This document shows positions 16,979-26,664 of a stretch of 64,000 nucleotides of DNA, one piece after another. Below the pieces are notes generated by a model. The model saw only the letters and a program-made list of their open reading frames with translations, made no database searches and was not told the DNA's origin. Position 1 is the stretch's first letter. Every line of letters starts with the position of its first letter. The DNA is from Noviherbaspirillum humi (lineage in GTDB: Bacteria; Pseudomonadota; Gammaproteobacteria; Burkholderiales; Burkholderiaceae_D): positions 62,001 through 126,000 of the forward strand of contig NZ_FZOT01000008.1 in the NCBI RefSeq assembly GCF_900188095.1, in the 5' to 3' direction. The translations under genes were made by a program, and so were the position numbers.

Positions 16979-17614
16979 ATGGAGCCACAGCCCAGTACCA
17001 TGCTGTTGCGGCGACTGCGGGAGCAATTTCCCGTCTTCGCCGAATTCAAGCCGCTCAAGCTCGGCATCCGCGAGGAACTGGCGGCGCGTGACATCGCGCC
17101 AGTCGAGCATTTGAACAAAGCCCTGTCGCGCCAGACCGGCGACCGCCGTTATCTGCGCAACGTGGTCGCCGGCGGCGCCCGCTATGGCCTGGATGGCGAC
17201 GTCTGCGGAACGATATCGCCGCTCGAGCGCGGCTTCGCCGCCGGCCGCCTCGGCATGAAACTTGACGCCCTGCCCGGTCTGAATCCCGGCACCGAAAAAA
17301 AGATACTGGAAGAACTTGCCATGCGCGCCAATACCGTCAAAGTCTCCGTCACCGTCATCGATTTCGAACAACACCTCGACGTGGATTCCATCGGGGCCAG
17401 CAGCGTGCCGGTTACGGTGGAAACCGCCACCGGCAAGGTGAAAGCGGTGCTCAATCCGAAGTCCTTCCGCAAGGCGCAAGCCGCCTTCAAGGAACTCGGC
17501 GGGCAGGCGGCCGTGCTGATCACGGGGGAGTTCGACCTGCCCAGCGCGACGATCAAGGCGGCAGGCATCATCGTTCAGCCGAAGAAATCCAAGGAAGCGC
17601 CGGCGGGCGCCTGA
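16979..17614 (+). CDS. ProQ/FinO-family RNA-binding protein
   Basis: 211 residues. The ProQ/FinO domain spans about residues 8-115: LREQFPVFAEFKPLKLGIREEL, then ALSRQTGDRRYLRNVVAGGARYGLDG, which supplies the conserved Tyr/Arg RNA-binding face. Many chaperones of this family bind structured 3' ends of mRNAs and sRNAs. The C-terminal extension (about 115-211) is not the usual short SH3-like domain and carries two sections of beta-rich sequence ending in a basic Lys/Pro tail. It acts in the cytoplasm. GGAG is placed before the ATG. No immediate operon partner downstream. Confidence 0.85.
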   Translation: MEPQPSTMLLRRLREQFPVFAEFKPLKLGIREELAARDIAPVEHLNKALSRQTGDRRYLRNVVAGGARYGLDGDVCGTISPLERGFAAGRLGMKLDALPGLNPGTEKKILEELAMRANTVKVSVTVIDFEQHLDVDSIGASSVPVTVETATGKVKAVLNPKSFRKAQAAFKELGGQAAVLITGEFDLPSATIKAAGIIVQPKKSKEAPAGA

Positions 17615-17899
17615 CCGCCCCGCTCCGCGCCGATGCAGCCGCCGCTCGTAGCACAAACACCCTTCCCTCAGCGCTTCCACCGCCCCTTCACCGACATTGC
17701 GTCACGCTTCGAAGCGCTGGCGGCCTGTGCCATTCCTGCATGACGTACTGTTCAATAGTGACGCGTTGCCACCATAGGCAGCCTTTATCCCGTTCCGCCG
17801 GGCAATTGAGAATCCATCGTTGATCGGCGGAACCATTCAACCCAGCAATACTCCTAAGAAAGTGCTTGCCGCAAGGCATGAGATTTCAAAGGAGTATTT

Positions 17900-19036
17900 G
17901 TGCTTAAGTTCGCTTCCCAACGCCAGTCCCTCATCGCAGCTTCCTGTGTTTCCCTGTCCGTCCTCCTGTCCGCCTGCGGCGGTGGCGGTTCTTCTTCGGC
18001 AGACCAAGCCGGCGGCATCCAGGCCGCCGTTGTCCAGTCGGCATCCCAGGATACTGCAGCAGCTGGCGCCCCGGCCGCGACCACCACCAGCACCAGCGTC
18101 GCGCGCAGCGCGACCGATGCCGCCGGCAGCACCGTGTTCAGCCCGAACAGCTTCTGGTACCAGCCGATTCCGGCCGATGCCGCCCTGCATTCGAACTCCG
18201 CCAACATGGTGGCCGATTTCCTGCGTCAGAAGCAGGCTTACTACGGCAACGTGATGGTCAACACCAATTCCTACTCCAGCCCGGTGTACGTGGCTGACGC
18301 TAACACCCCGACCGTCGCAGTCAAGATGTGGGATTGCCAAGGCAAGGGCTATGTCGACCAGGCGCTGGAAGCGCAATGGGCCAGCGTGCCGGTGCCGGCC
18401 TTCGCCAAGCCTTCCGGCGGCACCGATGGCGAGATGACGGTCTACCAGCCCTCCACCGGCGGCATCTGGGAGTTCTGGCAGACCAAGAACGAGAACGGCC
18501 AATGGCAAGCCTGCTGGGGCGGCCAGATGAAGAACGCGGCCGCCAGCAATGGCCTGTTCGACAACCCCTACGGCACCACCGCCACCGGCCTGCCCTTCAT
18601 CGGCGGCCAGGTCACCGCCGAGGAACTGCAGAAGGGCGAGATCAACCACGTCGTCGGCATCGCCCTGGTCGAGCTGGAAAAATCCAGCATCTTCTCCTGG
18701 CCCGCGACCCGTTCCGACGGCTACAACCCGGACAATGCCCCGAACCGCATCCCGGAAGGCACCCGCATGCGCCTCGACCCGAGCATCAACGTCGACGCCC
18801 TGAACATTCATCCGATCGCCAAGATGGTTGCCAAGGCCGCGCAGAAATACGGTTTCGTCGTGTGGGACAAGGCCGGCGCGATCTCGATCCGCTTGCAGAA
18901 TGCCCAGTCCTACACCGACAAGGGCCAGGCCGATCCCTACCCGGCCCTGTTCAACGGCACCGCCGACTATGCGCTGCTCGACGGCTTCCCCTGGGAGAAG
19001 CTGCAGATCCTGCCGATGGACTACGGCAAGCAGTAA
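17900..19036 (+). CDS. Secreted lipoprotein of unknown function
   Basis: 378 residues. A lipobox LLSAC follows a signal helix, so Cys26 should be lipidated; a flexible Gly/Ser/Ala/Thr stretch (about 27-75) then tethers a globular domain. That domain starts FSPNSFWYQPIPADA and is rich in Trp, Tyr and Gly, with segments such as GIWEFWQTKNENGQW and NHVVGIALVELEK that suggest a beta-rich fold possibly binding carbohydrate. Start is GTG with AAAGGAG seven bases upstream. Monocistronic, followed by a strong terminator. I know similar proteins only as uncharacterised secreted proteins, and no catalytic residues can be named. Confidence 0.8.
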   Translation: MLKFASQRQSLIAASCVSLSVLLSACGGGGSSSADQAGGIQAAVVQSASQDTAAAGAPAATTTSTSVARSATDAAGSTVFSPNSFWYQPIPADAALHSNSANMVADFLRQKQAYYGNVMVNTNSYSSPVYVADANTPTVAVKMWDCQGKGYVDQALEAQWASVPVPAFAKPSGGTDGEMTVYQPSTGGIWEFWQTKNENGQWQACWGGQMKNAAASNGLFDNPYGTTATGLPFIGGQVTAEELQKGEINHVVGIALVELEKSSIFSWPATRSDGYNPDNAPNRIPEGTRMRLDPSINVDALNIHPIAKMVAKAAQKYGFVVWDKAGAISIRLQNAQSYTDKGQADPYPALFNGTADYALLDGFPWEKLQILPMDYGKQ

Positions 19037-19059
19037 TGAAGTCCTGAATGTTTGAAGCG

Positions 19060-19095
19060 ACGGCGCCTTGCCCAACAAGCAAGGCGCCGTTTTCG
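19060..19095 (+). terminator. Rho-independent terminator after the lipoprotein gene
   Basis: A 12-bp perfect stem (ACGGCGCCTTGC and its complement) with a seven-base loop, followed by TTTTCG, 24 bases after the lipoprotein stop codon. Confidence 0.85.
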
Positions 19096-19182
19096 CTTTG
19101 GTGGAGTTGCATTGGACAGCGGCTGCCTGAATGCGGCCGCATTGGCAAAAGCCGATGAAGAACTTGAACGGGAAGCAGAAAA

Positions 19183-19210
19183 GAAAAAGCCGCCGGATGA
19201 ATCCGGCGGC
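19183..19210 (-). terminator. Rho-independent terminator of tRNA-Thr
   Basis: Read on the minus strand, a perfect 10-bp GC-rich stem with a two-base loop is followed by TTTTTCTTTT. It begins ten bases after the tRNA CCA end. Confidence 0.85.
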
Positions 19211-19219
19211 CTGGAATGC

Positions 19220-19294
<75 letters not shown>

Positions 19295-19399
19295 GCAGTC
19301 GCCACGCGCCGATCCGAAGCGAATCGCGCGTTCTGCGAGAGGGCGCAACTGTACCAGAGACGACGCGTTTGGTCTACCGCCTCGCGTCGAAGCGGCGAG

Positions 19400-20314
19400 C
19401 TAGCCCAGCGCGCCGAAAGGAACGCCCGCATACCACAAGGCGAGCGGGCACAGCAGCAGGAAGGCGATGGTGGAGCTCAGCACTGCACCGGCGGAGGTCT
19501 CCGCGTGATCGGTGAAGCGCTGGGCGTACATGTAGCTCACGACGGCCACCGGCATCATCATCTGAAACAGAGTGACGCCGGCGATCTCCGGCGGCAGGTT
19601 CAGCGCCTTGACGACGAGGGTGCCGCCAGCCACGCCGGCGACCAGGCGCGTCATGCCGACATACAGGCCGGCGGTCACGTTGCCGAAATTGATGGACATC
19701 AGCGTATGCCCGAGGCTGATCAGCATCAGCGGCACCGTCAGCGCGCCCAGCAGCCGGCTGGTATCCAGCAGCCATGCGGGCGGCATGATGCCGGCGGCGC
19801 GCAGCGCGACGGCCAGCAGCACCACCAGGATCACCGGGCTGCGCAGCGCGCCCTTGCCGCCCGAGGAAGACGTCAGCAGGTAGACGCCGGCGGTGTGCTG
19901 CATGAAGGAGCAGACCGCGAAGAAGGTCACCGCGACCGAGAGGCCGGCGTCGCCGAAGGCGAACTGGGACAGCGGCAGGCCGAGGTTGCCGGCATTGGGG
20001 AAGGTGCAGGTCGGGACCAGGGTGCGCACCGGAAGCCCGCGCAGGCGCAGCATCACGGCGCTGAGCGCGGCCATGACAGCGATGCCGGCGGCGGCCGCCA
20101 GCACCACGGTGAGCAGGGTTTTGTTTTCCAATCGCGTGGTGGTGAGGGTGTTGAACACCAGGGCGGGCACCGCGACCGAAGTCACGAGGGCGGAGACGAA
20201 GGTGCCGGGATAGGCCAGCTTGCGCCGGGCCCATTCGGCGCCGACGCCGGCGCAGGCGAACACCGGCAGCAGCATCGCCAGCACCGAGGAATAAACGTGG
20301 AGGAGCATTGACAT
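19400..20314 (-). CDS. AEC-family (auxin efflux carrier-like) transporter
   Basis: About 304 residues and ten hydrophobic helices in two five-helix halves, the typical layout of bacterial AEC permeases. Characteristic segments include CTFPNAGNLGLPLSQFAFGD in the first half, with the Asn-containing break of the transport core, and FQMMMPVAVVSYMYAQRF in the second. Such proteins carry malonate, malate or other small organic anions. The substrate cannot be deduced here. No strong ribosome-binding site marks the start; MSMLLHVYSS at 20314 fits family N termini, and MLLHV two codons later is possible. It lies downstream of, and in the same direction as, the CoA-transferase gene. Confidence 0.85.
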   Translation of the reverse strand: MSMLLHVYSSVLAMLLPVFACAGVGAEWARRKLAYPGTFVSALVTSVAVPALVFNTLTTTRLENKTLLTVVLAAAAGIAVMAALSAVMLRLRGLPVRTLVPTCTFPNAGNLGLPLSQFAFGDAGLSVAVTFFAVCSFMQHTAGVYLLTSSSGGKGALRSPVILVVLLAVALRAAGIMPPAWLLDTSRLLGALTVPLMLISLGHTLMSINFGNVTAGLYVGMTRLVAGVAGGTLVVKALNLPPEIAGVTLFQMMMPVAVVSYMYAQRFTDHAETSAGAVLSSTIAFLLLCPLALWYAGVPFGALG

Positions 20315-20403
20315 TGAATGATGGCCGCGCCGGACGGCGGATGAGTGCAAAGCGGGCAACTATCGCATAAAACCGCGCGCCGCGGCGCATCCGGCGATGC
20401 CCG

Positions 20404-22383
20404 TCATTTCCGCAGATTGGACAGCGCCTCGTCGCGGCTCGCGTACAGGGACGGTTCGCGGTCATGGCCGCGGAACGCCTGGCCGAAATAGCTGCGCATG
20501 AAGGCGCTGCTGGTATAGCGCGTAGCGCGGCTGTAGAAGCGCTCGGTCAGGTCCGCGACCATGGCGACATAGGCATCCATCAGCTCCGGCGGAATGGAGA
20601 AATTGTCGTAGTTGACGATGGCCGCCACCTTGCAGCCGAGATGGCCGAGCCGTTCCTCCACCGCCTGCCGGATGCGCTCGATGTCGGCCACGTTCTTCAC
20701 CTCGAAGCCCTCGAAGTTGACGAAGAACAGGTCGCGCTGGGCATCATAGACAAGGCGCTGTTCCAGCGGCAGATAGAGGATGTCGTCGCGCAGGCGCATC
20801 GGCGCGTCGCGAAAGATGCGCGCATCCATCGGCTTCAGCGCCGGGCTCACGCGCGGCCGGAACCGCATGCGGGCCAGCACGTCCTGCTCCAGGTCGATGC
20901 CGGGGGCGATCTCGATCACCTCCAGCCCGTCCTCCACCAGCCGGAACACGCAGCGCTCGGTGACGTACAGCACCGTCTGCCCGCGCCGGCGCGCCACCTC
21001 GCCGCTGAAGGTGCGGTGCTCCACCTCCTGCACGAATTTCACCTCCCTGCCCTCGTGGGCTATGCGCAGCCGCGCGTCCTGCACCGCGATCTGAAGCCCG
21101 CCGGCGGTGAAAGTGCCGACGAACACCACCTTCTTCGCATTCTGGCTGATGTTGATGAAGCCGCCGGCGCCCGCCAGGCGCGGCCCGAACTTGCTGACGT
21201 TGAGATTGCCGCAGCTGTCGGCCTGCGCCAGGCCGAGGAAGGCGACGTCGAGTCCGCCGCCATCGTAGAAGTCGAACTGGTAGGGCTGATCGATGATCGC
21301 GGCGGCATTGCTGGCGGCGCCGAAGTTGAGGCCGCCGGCCGGGATGCCGCCGATCACGCCCGGCTCCGCCGTCAGCGTGACGAGGTCCAGCACCTTCTCC
21401 TCGGCGGCGACGGCGGCCACGCCTTCCGGCATGCCGATGCCGAGATTCACCACGTCGTTGGGCTTGATCTCCAGCAGCGCGCGGCGGGCGATGATCTTGC
21501 GCTCGCTCATCGCCATGGCCGCGATCGAAGACAGCGGCACCCGGATCTCGCTCGAGAACGCCGGGCTATAGGGCTCGGCGAAGGTCTGCATGTGGTACTC
21601 CGGGCGCTCGGCAAGCACCACGCAATCGACCAGGATGCCCGGTACCTTCACCTGGCGCGGATTGAGCGAGCCGCTCTCGGCGATGCGTTCCACCTGGGCG
21701 ATGACGATGCCGCCGGAATTGTGGGCCGCCATCGCAATGGCGAGCGCCTCCAGCGTCAGCGCCTCCTTTTCCATGGTGATGTTGCCTTCCGGATCGGCGG
21801 TGGTGCCGCGGATGATGCCGACATGGATCGGCAGCGCCTTGTAGAACAGCAGTTCCTCGCCGCCAAGGGTGATCAGTTCGACCAGGTCTTCGGTGGTGCC
21901 GGCATTGACCTTGCCGCCGCCATGGCGCGGATCGACGAAGGTGCCGAGCCCGACGCGGGACAGCGTGCCGGGCTTGCCGGCGGCGATGTCGCGGAACAGG
22001 TGGGTGATGACGCCCTGCGGCAGGTTGTAGGCCTGGACCTTGTTTTCGGTGGCCAGCTGCTGCAGCTTCGGCACCAGTCCCCAGTGGCCGCCGATCACCC
22101 GCCGCAGCAGGCCTTCATGCCCGAGGTGGTTCAGGCCCCGCTCCTTGCCATCGCCCTGGCCGGCGGCGTACACCAGCGTCAGGTCGCGCGGGCCATGGCC
22201 GGCGAGAAAGCGTTTTTCCAGCGCCACCGCGATGTTCTCGGCGAAGCCGATGCCGACGAAGCCGCCGGTGGCGACGGTATCGCCGTCATGGATCAGGCTG
22301 ACTGCTTCGGCGGCGCTGACGATCTTGTGGCGGCTGGTCGAGGGGCTGCCGCCCGACATGGGGCTGGAAAGGCGATGGACCAT
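20404..22383 (-). CDS. Fused acyl-CoA:acetate/3-ketoacid CoA-transferase (YdiF/Pct type)
   Basis: 659 residues containing both halves of a family I CoA-transferase. The alpha-like part begins [32 protein letters not shown] with the CoA-binding glycine-rich loop. The beta-like part from about residue 310 includes [19 protein letters not shown] and [20 protein letters not shown], where the Glu of AEPG is the expected covalent glutamyl-CoA residue. Members move CoA between acetate, propionate, 3-ketoacids or lactate. A C-terminal extension (about 530-659) is longer than in classic ScoA/ScoB. GGAGA before the ATG supports the start over a longer frame upstream. Exact donor and acceptor unknown. 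Confidence 0.88.
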   Translation of the reverse strand: MVHRLSSPMSGGSPSTSRHKIVSAAEAVSLIHDGDTVATGGFVGIGFAENIAVALEKRFLAGHGPRDLTLVYAAGQGDGKERGLNHLGHEGLLRRVIGGHWGLVPKLQQLATENKVQAYNLPQGVITHLFRDIAAGKPGTLSRVGLGTFVDPRHGGGKVNAGTTEDLVELITLGGEELLFYKALPIHVGIIRGTTADPEGNITMEKEALTLEALAIAMAAHNSGGIVIAQVERIAESGSLNPRQVKVPGILVDCVVLAERPEYHMQTFAEPYSPAFSSEIRVPLSSIAAMAMSERKIIARRALLEIKPNDVVNLGIGMPEGVAAVAAEEKVLDLVTLTAEPGVIGGIPAGGLNFGAASNAAAIIDQPYQFDFYDGGGLDVAFLGLAQADSCGNLNVSKFGPRLAGAGGFINISQNAKKVVFVGTFTAGGLQIAVQDARLRIAHEGREVKFVQEVEHRTFSGEVARRRGQTVLYVTERCVFRLVEDGLEVIEIAPGIDLEQDVLARMRFRPRVSPALKPMDARIFRDAPMRLRDDILYLPLEQRLVYDAQRDLFFVNFEGFEVKNVADIERIRQAVEERLGHLGCKVAAIVNYDNFSIPPELMDAYVAMVADLTERFYSRATRYTSSAFMRSYFGQAFRGHDREPSLYASRDEALSNLRK

Positions 22384-22533
22384 GGGCTGTCTCCGGTATG
22401 CGCATGTTTTCGAGCGCCGGCGTGCGCCTGCGCGTTCATGCATTATGCCCATGCGCCACGGCGCCGCAACCTGCTGCGACCCGCTGCGCCGCCCGCAGGC
22501 GCGGTTCGCGCTCCTGCTCGACAAGAAGTACGG

Positions 22534-23397
22534 TTACCGTCCGCTTCCCCAGTCGAGGTCGGGGTTGACCGCCGCTTGCGCCGGCAGCGGAGAAGTCCGG
22601 CGGGCCGCATCGCCCCCGGCCATGGATTTCATCGCGCTCTTCACGTTGCGCACGTACTTGCGCGTCTCCTGGAACGGCGGTACGCCGCCATAGCGGCGCA
22701 CGTTGCCGATGCCGGCGTTGTAAGCGGCAAGCACTTCATCGACGGTGGCGTGCTGGCGCATCAGGTATTGCAGGTAAGCGGTGCCGGCATCGATATTGGT
22801 CTTGGGATCGTACAAGCGCCTTCCTTCGCTGACGCCGACGGCGCGTCCCGCCGCCGGCGTGATCTGCATCAGGCCGCGCGCCTGGCGGTGGGAGGTGGCA
22901 CGGGGATTGTAGGAAGACTCGATCTGGATCACCGCATGGATCAGCGCCGGCGGCACGCCATAGGTCTGCGAGGCCGAAGCGACATGCTGATGGAAGGGCA
23001 GGCCTTCGCAGACATCGCAATCAGGATTGCGCAGCAGGTCGCTGATGGCGATGTGGGTCGCCGGCACGTCTGCGCCCTGCGCGCCCGGAACCGGCGACGG
23101 CCGGCCGCGCGCCGCCAGCGTCTGGCGTTCGCGCGGCAGCGTGGACCACTCGCGCAGGATGTCCTGCGGCGTGATCTGGCGCCGCGCCGGCTTGGCAGCC
23201 ATGGCCGAACGCAGCACCTGGGTGGAGAGGTCGTAGGCTCGTTCCTGCTGGGTGTTCATCGCCGCGGAAGCTGGCGTGGCCGACGACAGCATCGGCGCCC
23301 CAGAGCAGGCAGCGAGCAGAACTGCCGCGCCGGCGACGCACAGACCTGCCAAGGCTGCGGAGGCAGAGCCGGTGCCGCGGCTGAATCGTTTCGTCAT
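22534..23397 (-). CDS. Lytic transglycosylase lipoprotein (SLT domain)
   Basis: 287 residues. A signal peptide with lipobox LLAAC (Cys31) predicts an outer-membrane lipoprotein. The catalytic SLT domain (about 140-250) has VIQIESSYNP with the catalytic Glu, then RGLMQITPAAGRAVGV and NIDAGTAYLQYLM, AAYNAG and the terminal GGVPPFQETRKYV, the full family 1 motif set. It cleaves the glycan strand of peptidoglycan to give 1,6-anhydro-MurNAc ends. The region between lipobox and domain (residues about 35-130) is a family-specific linker with two Cys in NPDCDVCEG that may form a disulphide. Monocistronic. Confidence 0.92.
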   Translation of the reverse strand: MTKRFSRGTGSASAALAGLCVAGAAVLLAACSGAPMLSSATPASAAMNTQQERAYDLSTQVLRSAMAAKPARRQITPQDILREWSTLPRERQTLAARGRPSPVPGAQGADVPATHIAISDLLRNPDCDVCEGLPFHQHVASASQTYGVPPALIHAVIQIESSYNPRATSHRQARGLMQITPAAGRAVGVSEGRRLYDPKTNIDAGTAYLQYLMRQHATVDEVLAAYNAGIGNVRRYGGVPPFQETRKYVRNVKSAMKSMAGGDAARRTSPLPAQAAVNPDLDWGSGR

Positions 23398-23771
23398 TTA
23401 TTCGCTCCCTGTCGAAAATGGCAAAGGCTTTATGCCGCCGACATGAAGCGGAAACACGAACCGTCGCAGGCATGGCATGCCCGCTGAATGAAATCAGGAA
23501 CTGGCAAAGCCAACCGCCGGTTCGCCGGAAAGTGTTTTCGGTTTTCAGCCGAATGCTGACGTCGGTGCCGATTAATTGCCCTATGGTAACTGTTGATGTG
23601 GGGCAAGGAAAGCCATTTCTTCGAGAGAGGCGATTCTTCGAGAGAAGCCGCGTATTTGGTTACTTTTGGAAACAAAAGCCGGATATTTCATGCAGATCTT
23701 GCTTTTCGTAGAACCCATCGTGATGCTGGAGAGCAATGAAACGGGGAATCCGGCAAAAGGAGGATGCAGGG
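23398..23771. other. Intergenic region, no gene recognised
   Basis: 374 bases. It must contain the promoter of the lytic transglycosylase gene (minus strand). A 12-bp direct repeat (TTCTTCGAGAGA) occurs at 23617-23628 and 23634-23645, 17 bases apart start to start. No terminator or small gene with a supported start was found. Confidence 0.4.
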
Positions 23772-24680
23772 TTAAAGCTTTTCGTCAGGCGGCAGATGTT
23801 TAGCCAAAAAGTCGATGAAGGTGCGCACCTTGGCGGACAAATGCCGCCGGCTTGGATATACGGCATAAATGCCGAGTTCGGCGGAAACATGATCGGGCAG
23901 GACTTGCACCAGACGCCCGCTGCGCAAGTCATCCTCGACGATGAACAAGGGCTGAAAGATCACCCCGGCGCCGCCGAGCGCCGCCAGCCGCAGCAGATCG
24001 CCGTTGTCGGCCTTGATCGGCCCGGCGCAGCGCAGGGTGCGCGGCGCGGCACGCGGGTCCTCTGCCGGCACCAGCCGCCATTCCTCGCCGCTGCCGGTGA
24101 AGGTGTAGCCGAGGCAGGCATGACGGCCGAGATCCTCCAGCCTGCGCGGCGTGCCATGCCGCGCGAGATAGGCGGGCGAGGCGCACATCACCCCGCGCAC
24201 GCCGCCCAGCCTGCGAGCGATCAGGCCAGATTCGGGCAGTGAGCCGATACGAATGGCGAGATCGAATCCTTCCTCCACCAGGTCGGCCTTGCGGTCGCTG
24301 ACGCTGATCTCCAGTTTCACGTCGGGATAGGTGGCCACGTAGTCGGCGACAAGCCCGCCCAGGCGGTGCAGACCATAGGATAAAGGCATGGTGAGCTTGA
24401 GCACGCCGCGCGGCCGCGCCGACTGGTGGCCTGCCACCCTTTCCGCCTCATCGACATCGGCGACGATCTGCACGCTGCGCTCATAGAATTCGCGTCCGGC
24501 ATCGGTCAGACTGAGGCGGCGGGTGGTGCGGTTCAGCAGCCGCGTGCCCAGATGCTCCTCCAGATTGAGCACATGCTTGGACGCCATGGCGCGCGACAGG
24601 CCGAGCCTGTCAGCGGCCGCCGAGAAACTGCCGGCCTCGACCACCGCAACGAAAATCTTCATGCCTGCCAGGATGTCCAT
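23772..24680 (-). CDS. LysR-family transcriptional regulator
   Basis: About 302 residues. An N-terminal winged helix (MKIFVAVVEAGSFSAAADRLGLSRAMASKHVLNLEEHLGTRLLNRTTRRLSLTDAG region) is followed by the two-lobed effector domain from residue 90. The start MDILAGMK matches family N termini; an in-frame ATG twelve codons upstream lacks support. It is transcribed divergently from the DODA dioxygenase and DoxX genes with about 155 bases between them, the usual layout for a LysR controlling its neighbours. Homologues in this arrangement act as repressors or activators responding to aromatic compounds. The inducer is unknown. Confidence 0.9.
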   Translation of the reverse strand: MDILAGMKIFVAVVEAGSFSAAADRLGLSRAMASKHVLNLEEHLGTRLLNRTTRRLSLTDAGREFYERSVQIVADVDEAERVAGHQSARPRGVLKLTMPLSYGLHRLGGLVADYVATYPDVKLEISVSDRKADLVEEGFDLAIRIGSLPESGLIARRLGGVRGVMCASPAYLARHGTPRRLEDLGRHACLGYTFTGSGEEWRLVPAEDPRAAPRTLRCAGPIKADNGDLLRLAALGGAGVIFQPLFIVEDDLRSGRLVQVLPDHVSAELGIYAVYPSRRHLSAKVRTFIDFLAKHLPPDEKL

Positions 24681-24836
24681 CGCCTCATTGTCAATCAAAG
24701 TGAGACAATGTGTCAAAGCGTCCCACCTTTATCCTTCATTGCAGCATCAATATACTGTTCTCATTGATGACGGCGGGCGGCATATTCGTGTTTATCCGCC
24801 TCCTTAGAGCCCGTCTTTGCACAGGAGATGCCCGGA

Positions 24837-25622
24837 ATGACCACCTTGCCCACCCTTTTCATCTCGCACGGCTCGCCGATGCTCGCTCTCGAAGACAGCC
24901 CGGCAAGGCGTTTTCTGCTCGAACTCGGCGCCGCCCTGCCCCGGCCGCGGGCCATCGTCGTCGCCTCGGCGCACTGGGAAACTGCCGGCGCGCCGGCAGT
25001 CGGCTTCGCCGCGCAGCCCGAAACCATTCATGACTTCGGCGGCTTCCCGCCTGCCTTGTTCTCGCTGCAGTACCCGGCCTCCGGCGACGCCGGCGTGGCC
25101 GAGCGGGTGGCCAGCCTCCTCGATCAGGCCGGCTTCGCATCCAGGCGGGATGCCGGCCGCGGCCTCGACCATGGCGCCTGGGTGCCGCTGCGTCTGATGT
25201 ATCCACAGGCGGATATCCCGGTGCTGCAGGTATCCATCCTGCGCAATGCGGGGCCGCAGGCGCATGCGCGGCTGGGCGAGGCCCTGGCGCCACTGCGCAA
25301 TGAAGGCGTGCTGGTGATCGGCTCCGGCTCGCTCACCCACAACCTCTACGAATTCCGTGGCCAGTCCATCGATGCGCCCGTGCCCGGCTGGGTCGGCGAA
25401 TTCGGCGAGTGGATGCATCGTGCGCTGCAGTCTGGCGAACGCGACGCCTTGTTCGATTACCGCCGGCTGGCGCCGCACGCGGTGCGCAACCACCCGACCG
25501 AGGAACACCTGCTGCCGCTGTACGTCGCCATGGGCGCCGCCGGCGACGGCAGCCGCGCGACACGCCTGCATGCCAGCGTCGAGTACGGCGTGCTGGCCAT
25601 GGACGTGTACGCCTTCGACTAA
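24837..25622 (+). CDS. DODA-type extradiol ring-opening dioxygenase (YgiD-like)
   Basis: 261 residues, class III extradiol fold. Seen motifs: LFISHGSPML with a metal-binding His, SAHWE, HDFGGFPP, RGLDHGAWVPL with the catalytic His in DHG, GSGSLTHNL, and the C-terminal EHLLPLYVAMGAA and SVEYGVLAMDVYAF. Members use a divalent metal, Fe or Zn, to open catechol rings such as L-DOPA. AGGAGA lies before the ATG at 24837; another ATG nine bases earlier overlaps that site and is rejected. Followed 63 bases later by a DoxX gene and divergent from a LysR gene, a common arrangement in beta-proteobacteria. Confidence 0.9.
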   Translation: MTTLPTLFISHGSPMLALEDSPARRFLLELGAALPRPRAIVVASAHWETAGAPAVGFAAQPETIHDFGGFPPALFSLQYPASGDAGVAERVASLLDQAGFASRRDAGRGLDHGAWVPLRLMYPQADIPVLQVSILRNAGPQAHARLGEALAPLRNEGVLVIGSGSLTHNLYEFRGQSIDAPVPGWVGEFGEWMHRALQSGERDALFDYRRLAPHAVRNHPTEEHLLPLYVAMGAAGDGSRATRLHASVEYGVLAMDVYAFD

Positions 25623-25685
25623 ACCTTCAAGGCCGGCGGCGCCATTGCCGCATTACCGATGACTCAACCTCTCAGGAGAAACCCC

Positions 25686-26132
25686 ATGCAAACCACTACC
25701 CTCCACACCACTTCCGCTACGCCGGTCGCCGCTTCCGGCGATGACATCGGCAAGCTCCTCCTGCGCGCATCGCTCGCGGTGTTCCTGCTGTTCCACGGCT
25801 TCTCGAAGCTTGCCGGCGGCATCGGCTTCATCACCGGCATGCTGGCCAAGGCCGGCCTCCCGGGAGCGCTCGGCTATCTGGTCTACATCGGCGAAGTCGT
25901 CGCGCCGCTGCTGATCCTGTTCGGCGTGTGGACGCGCGCCGCGTCTCTGGTGGTCGCGATCAATATGGTGGTTGCCCTGCTGCTGGTGCACACTGGCCAG
26001 TTCTTCAGCCTGTCGCAGACCGGCGGCTGGGCGCTGGAACTGCAAGGCTTTTACTTCTTCAGCGCGCTGGCTGTCGCAGTGATGGGCGCGGGACGCTACA
26101 GCGTCGGCGGCACGGCGGGCAAGTGGAACTAG
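25686..26132 (+). CDS. DoxX-family membrane protein
   Basis: 148 residues with four hydrophobic helices and the DoxX signature LLLRASLAVFLLFHGFSKLAGG in the first. Helices 2 and 3 are GYLVYIGEVVAPLLILFGV and AASLVVAINMVVALLLVH; the last contains GFYFFSALAVAVMGAGRYS. CAGGAG is placed seven bases before the ATG, and this start is preferred over one nine codons earlier. DoxX proteins are linked to membrane redox processes, including quinone handling. It probably shares a transcript with the dioxygenase. Confidence 0.9.
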   Translation: MQTTTLHTTSATPVAASGDDIGKLLLRASLAVFLLFHGFSKLAGGIGFITGMLAKAGLPGALGYLVYIGEVVAPLLILFGVWTRAASLVVAINMVVALLLVHTGQFFSLSQTGGWALELQGFYFFSALAVAVMGAGRYSVGGTAGKWN

Positions 26133-26664
26133 GATTGGTCCGGATGAAAGCGGCAATTCGCCGCCGCTGACATTTCTCCACGACGCAAGCGATGAACGGC
26201 ACGCGACCAGAGGCCCGCGTGCCGTTCCCATTTTTGCTTCCCCTGTTTTGCCCGCTGCACAGGCAATCGCTGCCTCGGTGCCCGAGCGCCTCACACCAAA
26301 CCATGCCAGGGCTACACCAAAGACGGCAGACAGACCACCCGTCGAAGGCGCCTCCATCGCGAGGATGACGCTGGCCGCTTCACCGGAAAAACAAATCCCT
26401 TGAGGCATTCCTCGCACTGCTGTTCACGAGCAGCGTCTTAGCGCGAATCATCGCGTGAGCGCCAATCGGCATCGCGGCAGGCCGTAAAGCGGTATTGAGC
26501 ACTTGCTCGGATTGAATCGAAATGGAAAAACCGGGCAGCCTTGCATCGGTAACGGATTCAAGGCTGCCCGGCATGCATTTCCGAATGCCTCAAGACTGCC
26601 GCCGACTTGCGGGTTCGATGGCCAGGGTCCCATTGAAACCAGCCGGCGACGTCCCTCTAACGCT
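26133..26664. other. Intergenic region between convergent units
   Basis: 532 bases where the DoxX unit (plus) and the ABC binding-protein unit (minus) converge. Apart from the hairpin terminator listed separately I see no gene. A weak hairpin (GCGGC/GCCGC) around 26150-26168 may end the DoxX transcript. Confidence 0.45.
26525..26571 (-). terminator. Rho-independent terminator of the ABC binding-protein unit
   Basis: Read on the minus strand, a perfect 13-bp stem (26559-26571 with 26531-26543), a 15-base loop and then TTTTTCC. It lies about 95 bases past the stop codon of the substrate-binding protein gene. Confidence 0.85.

Noticed and set aside
20464-23487. Very long open frame (about 1000 codons) on the plus strand
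   Set aside because: It lies opposite the CoA-transferase and lytic transglycosylase genes and is rich in His/Arg/Gln/Ala in the way antisense frames of GC-rich genes are.
23617-23645. Two TTCTTCGAGAGA copies considered as a start of a CRISPR-like or iteron array
   Set aside because: Only two copies, 12 bases long, with no further units or regular spacing.
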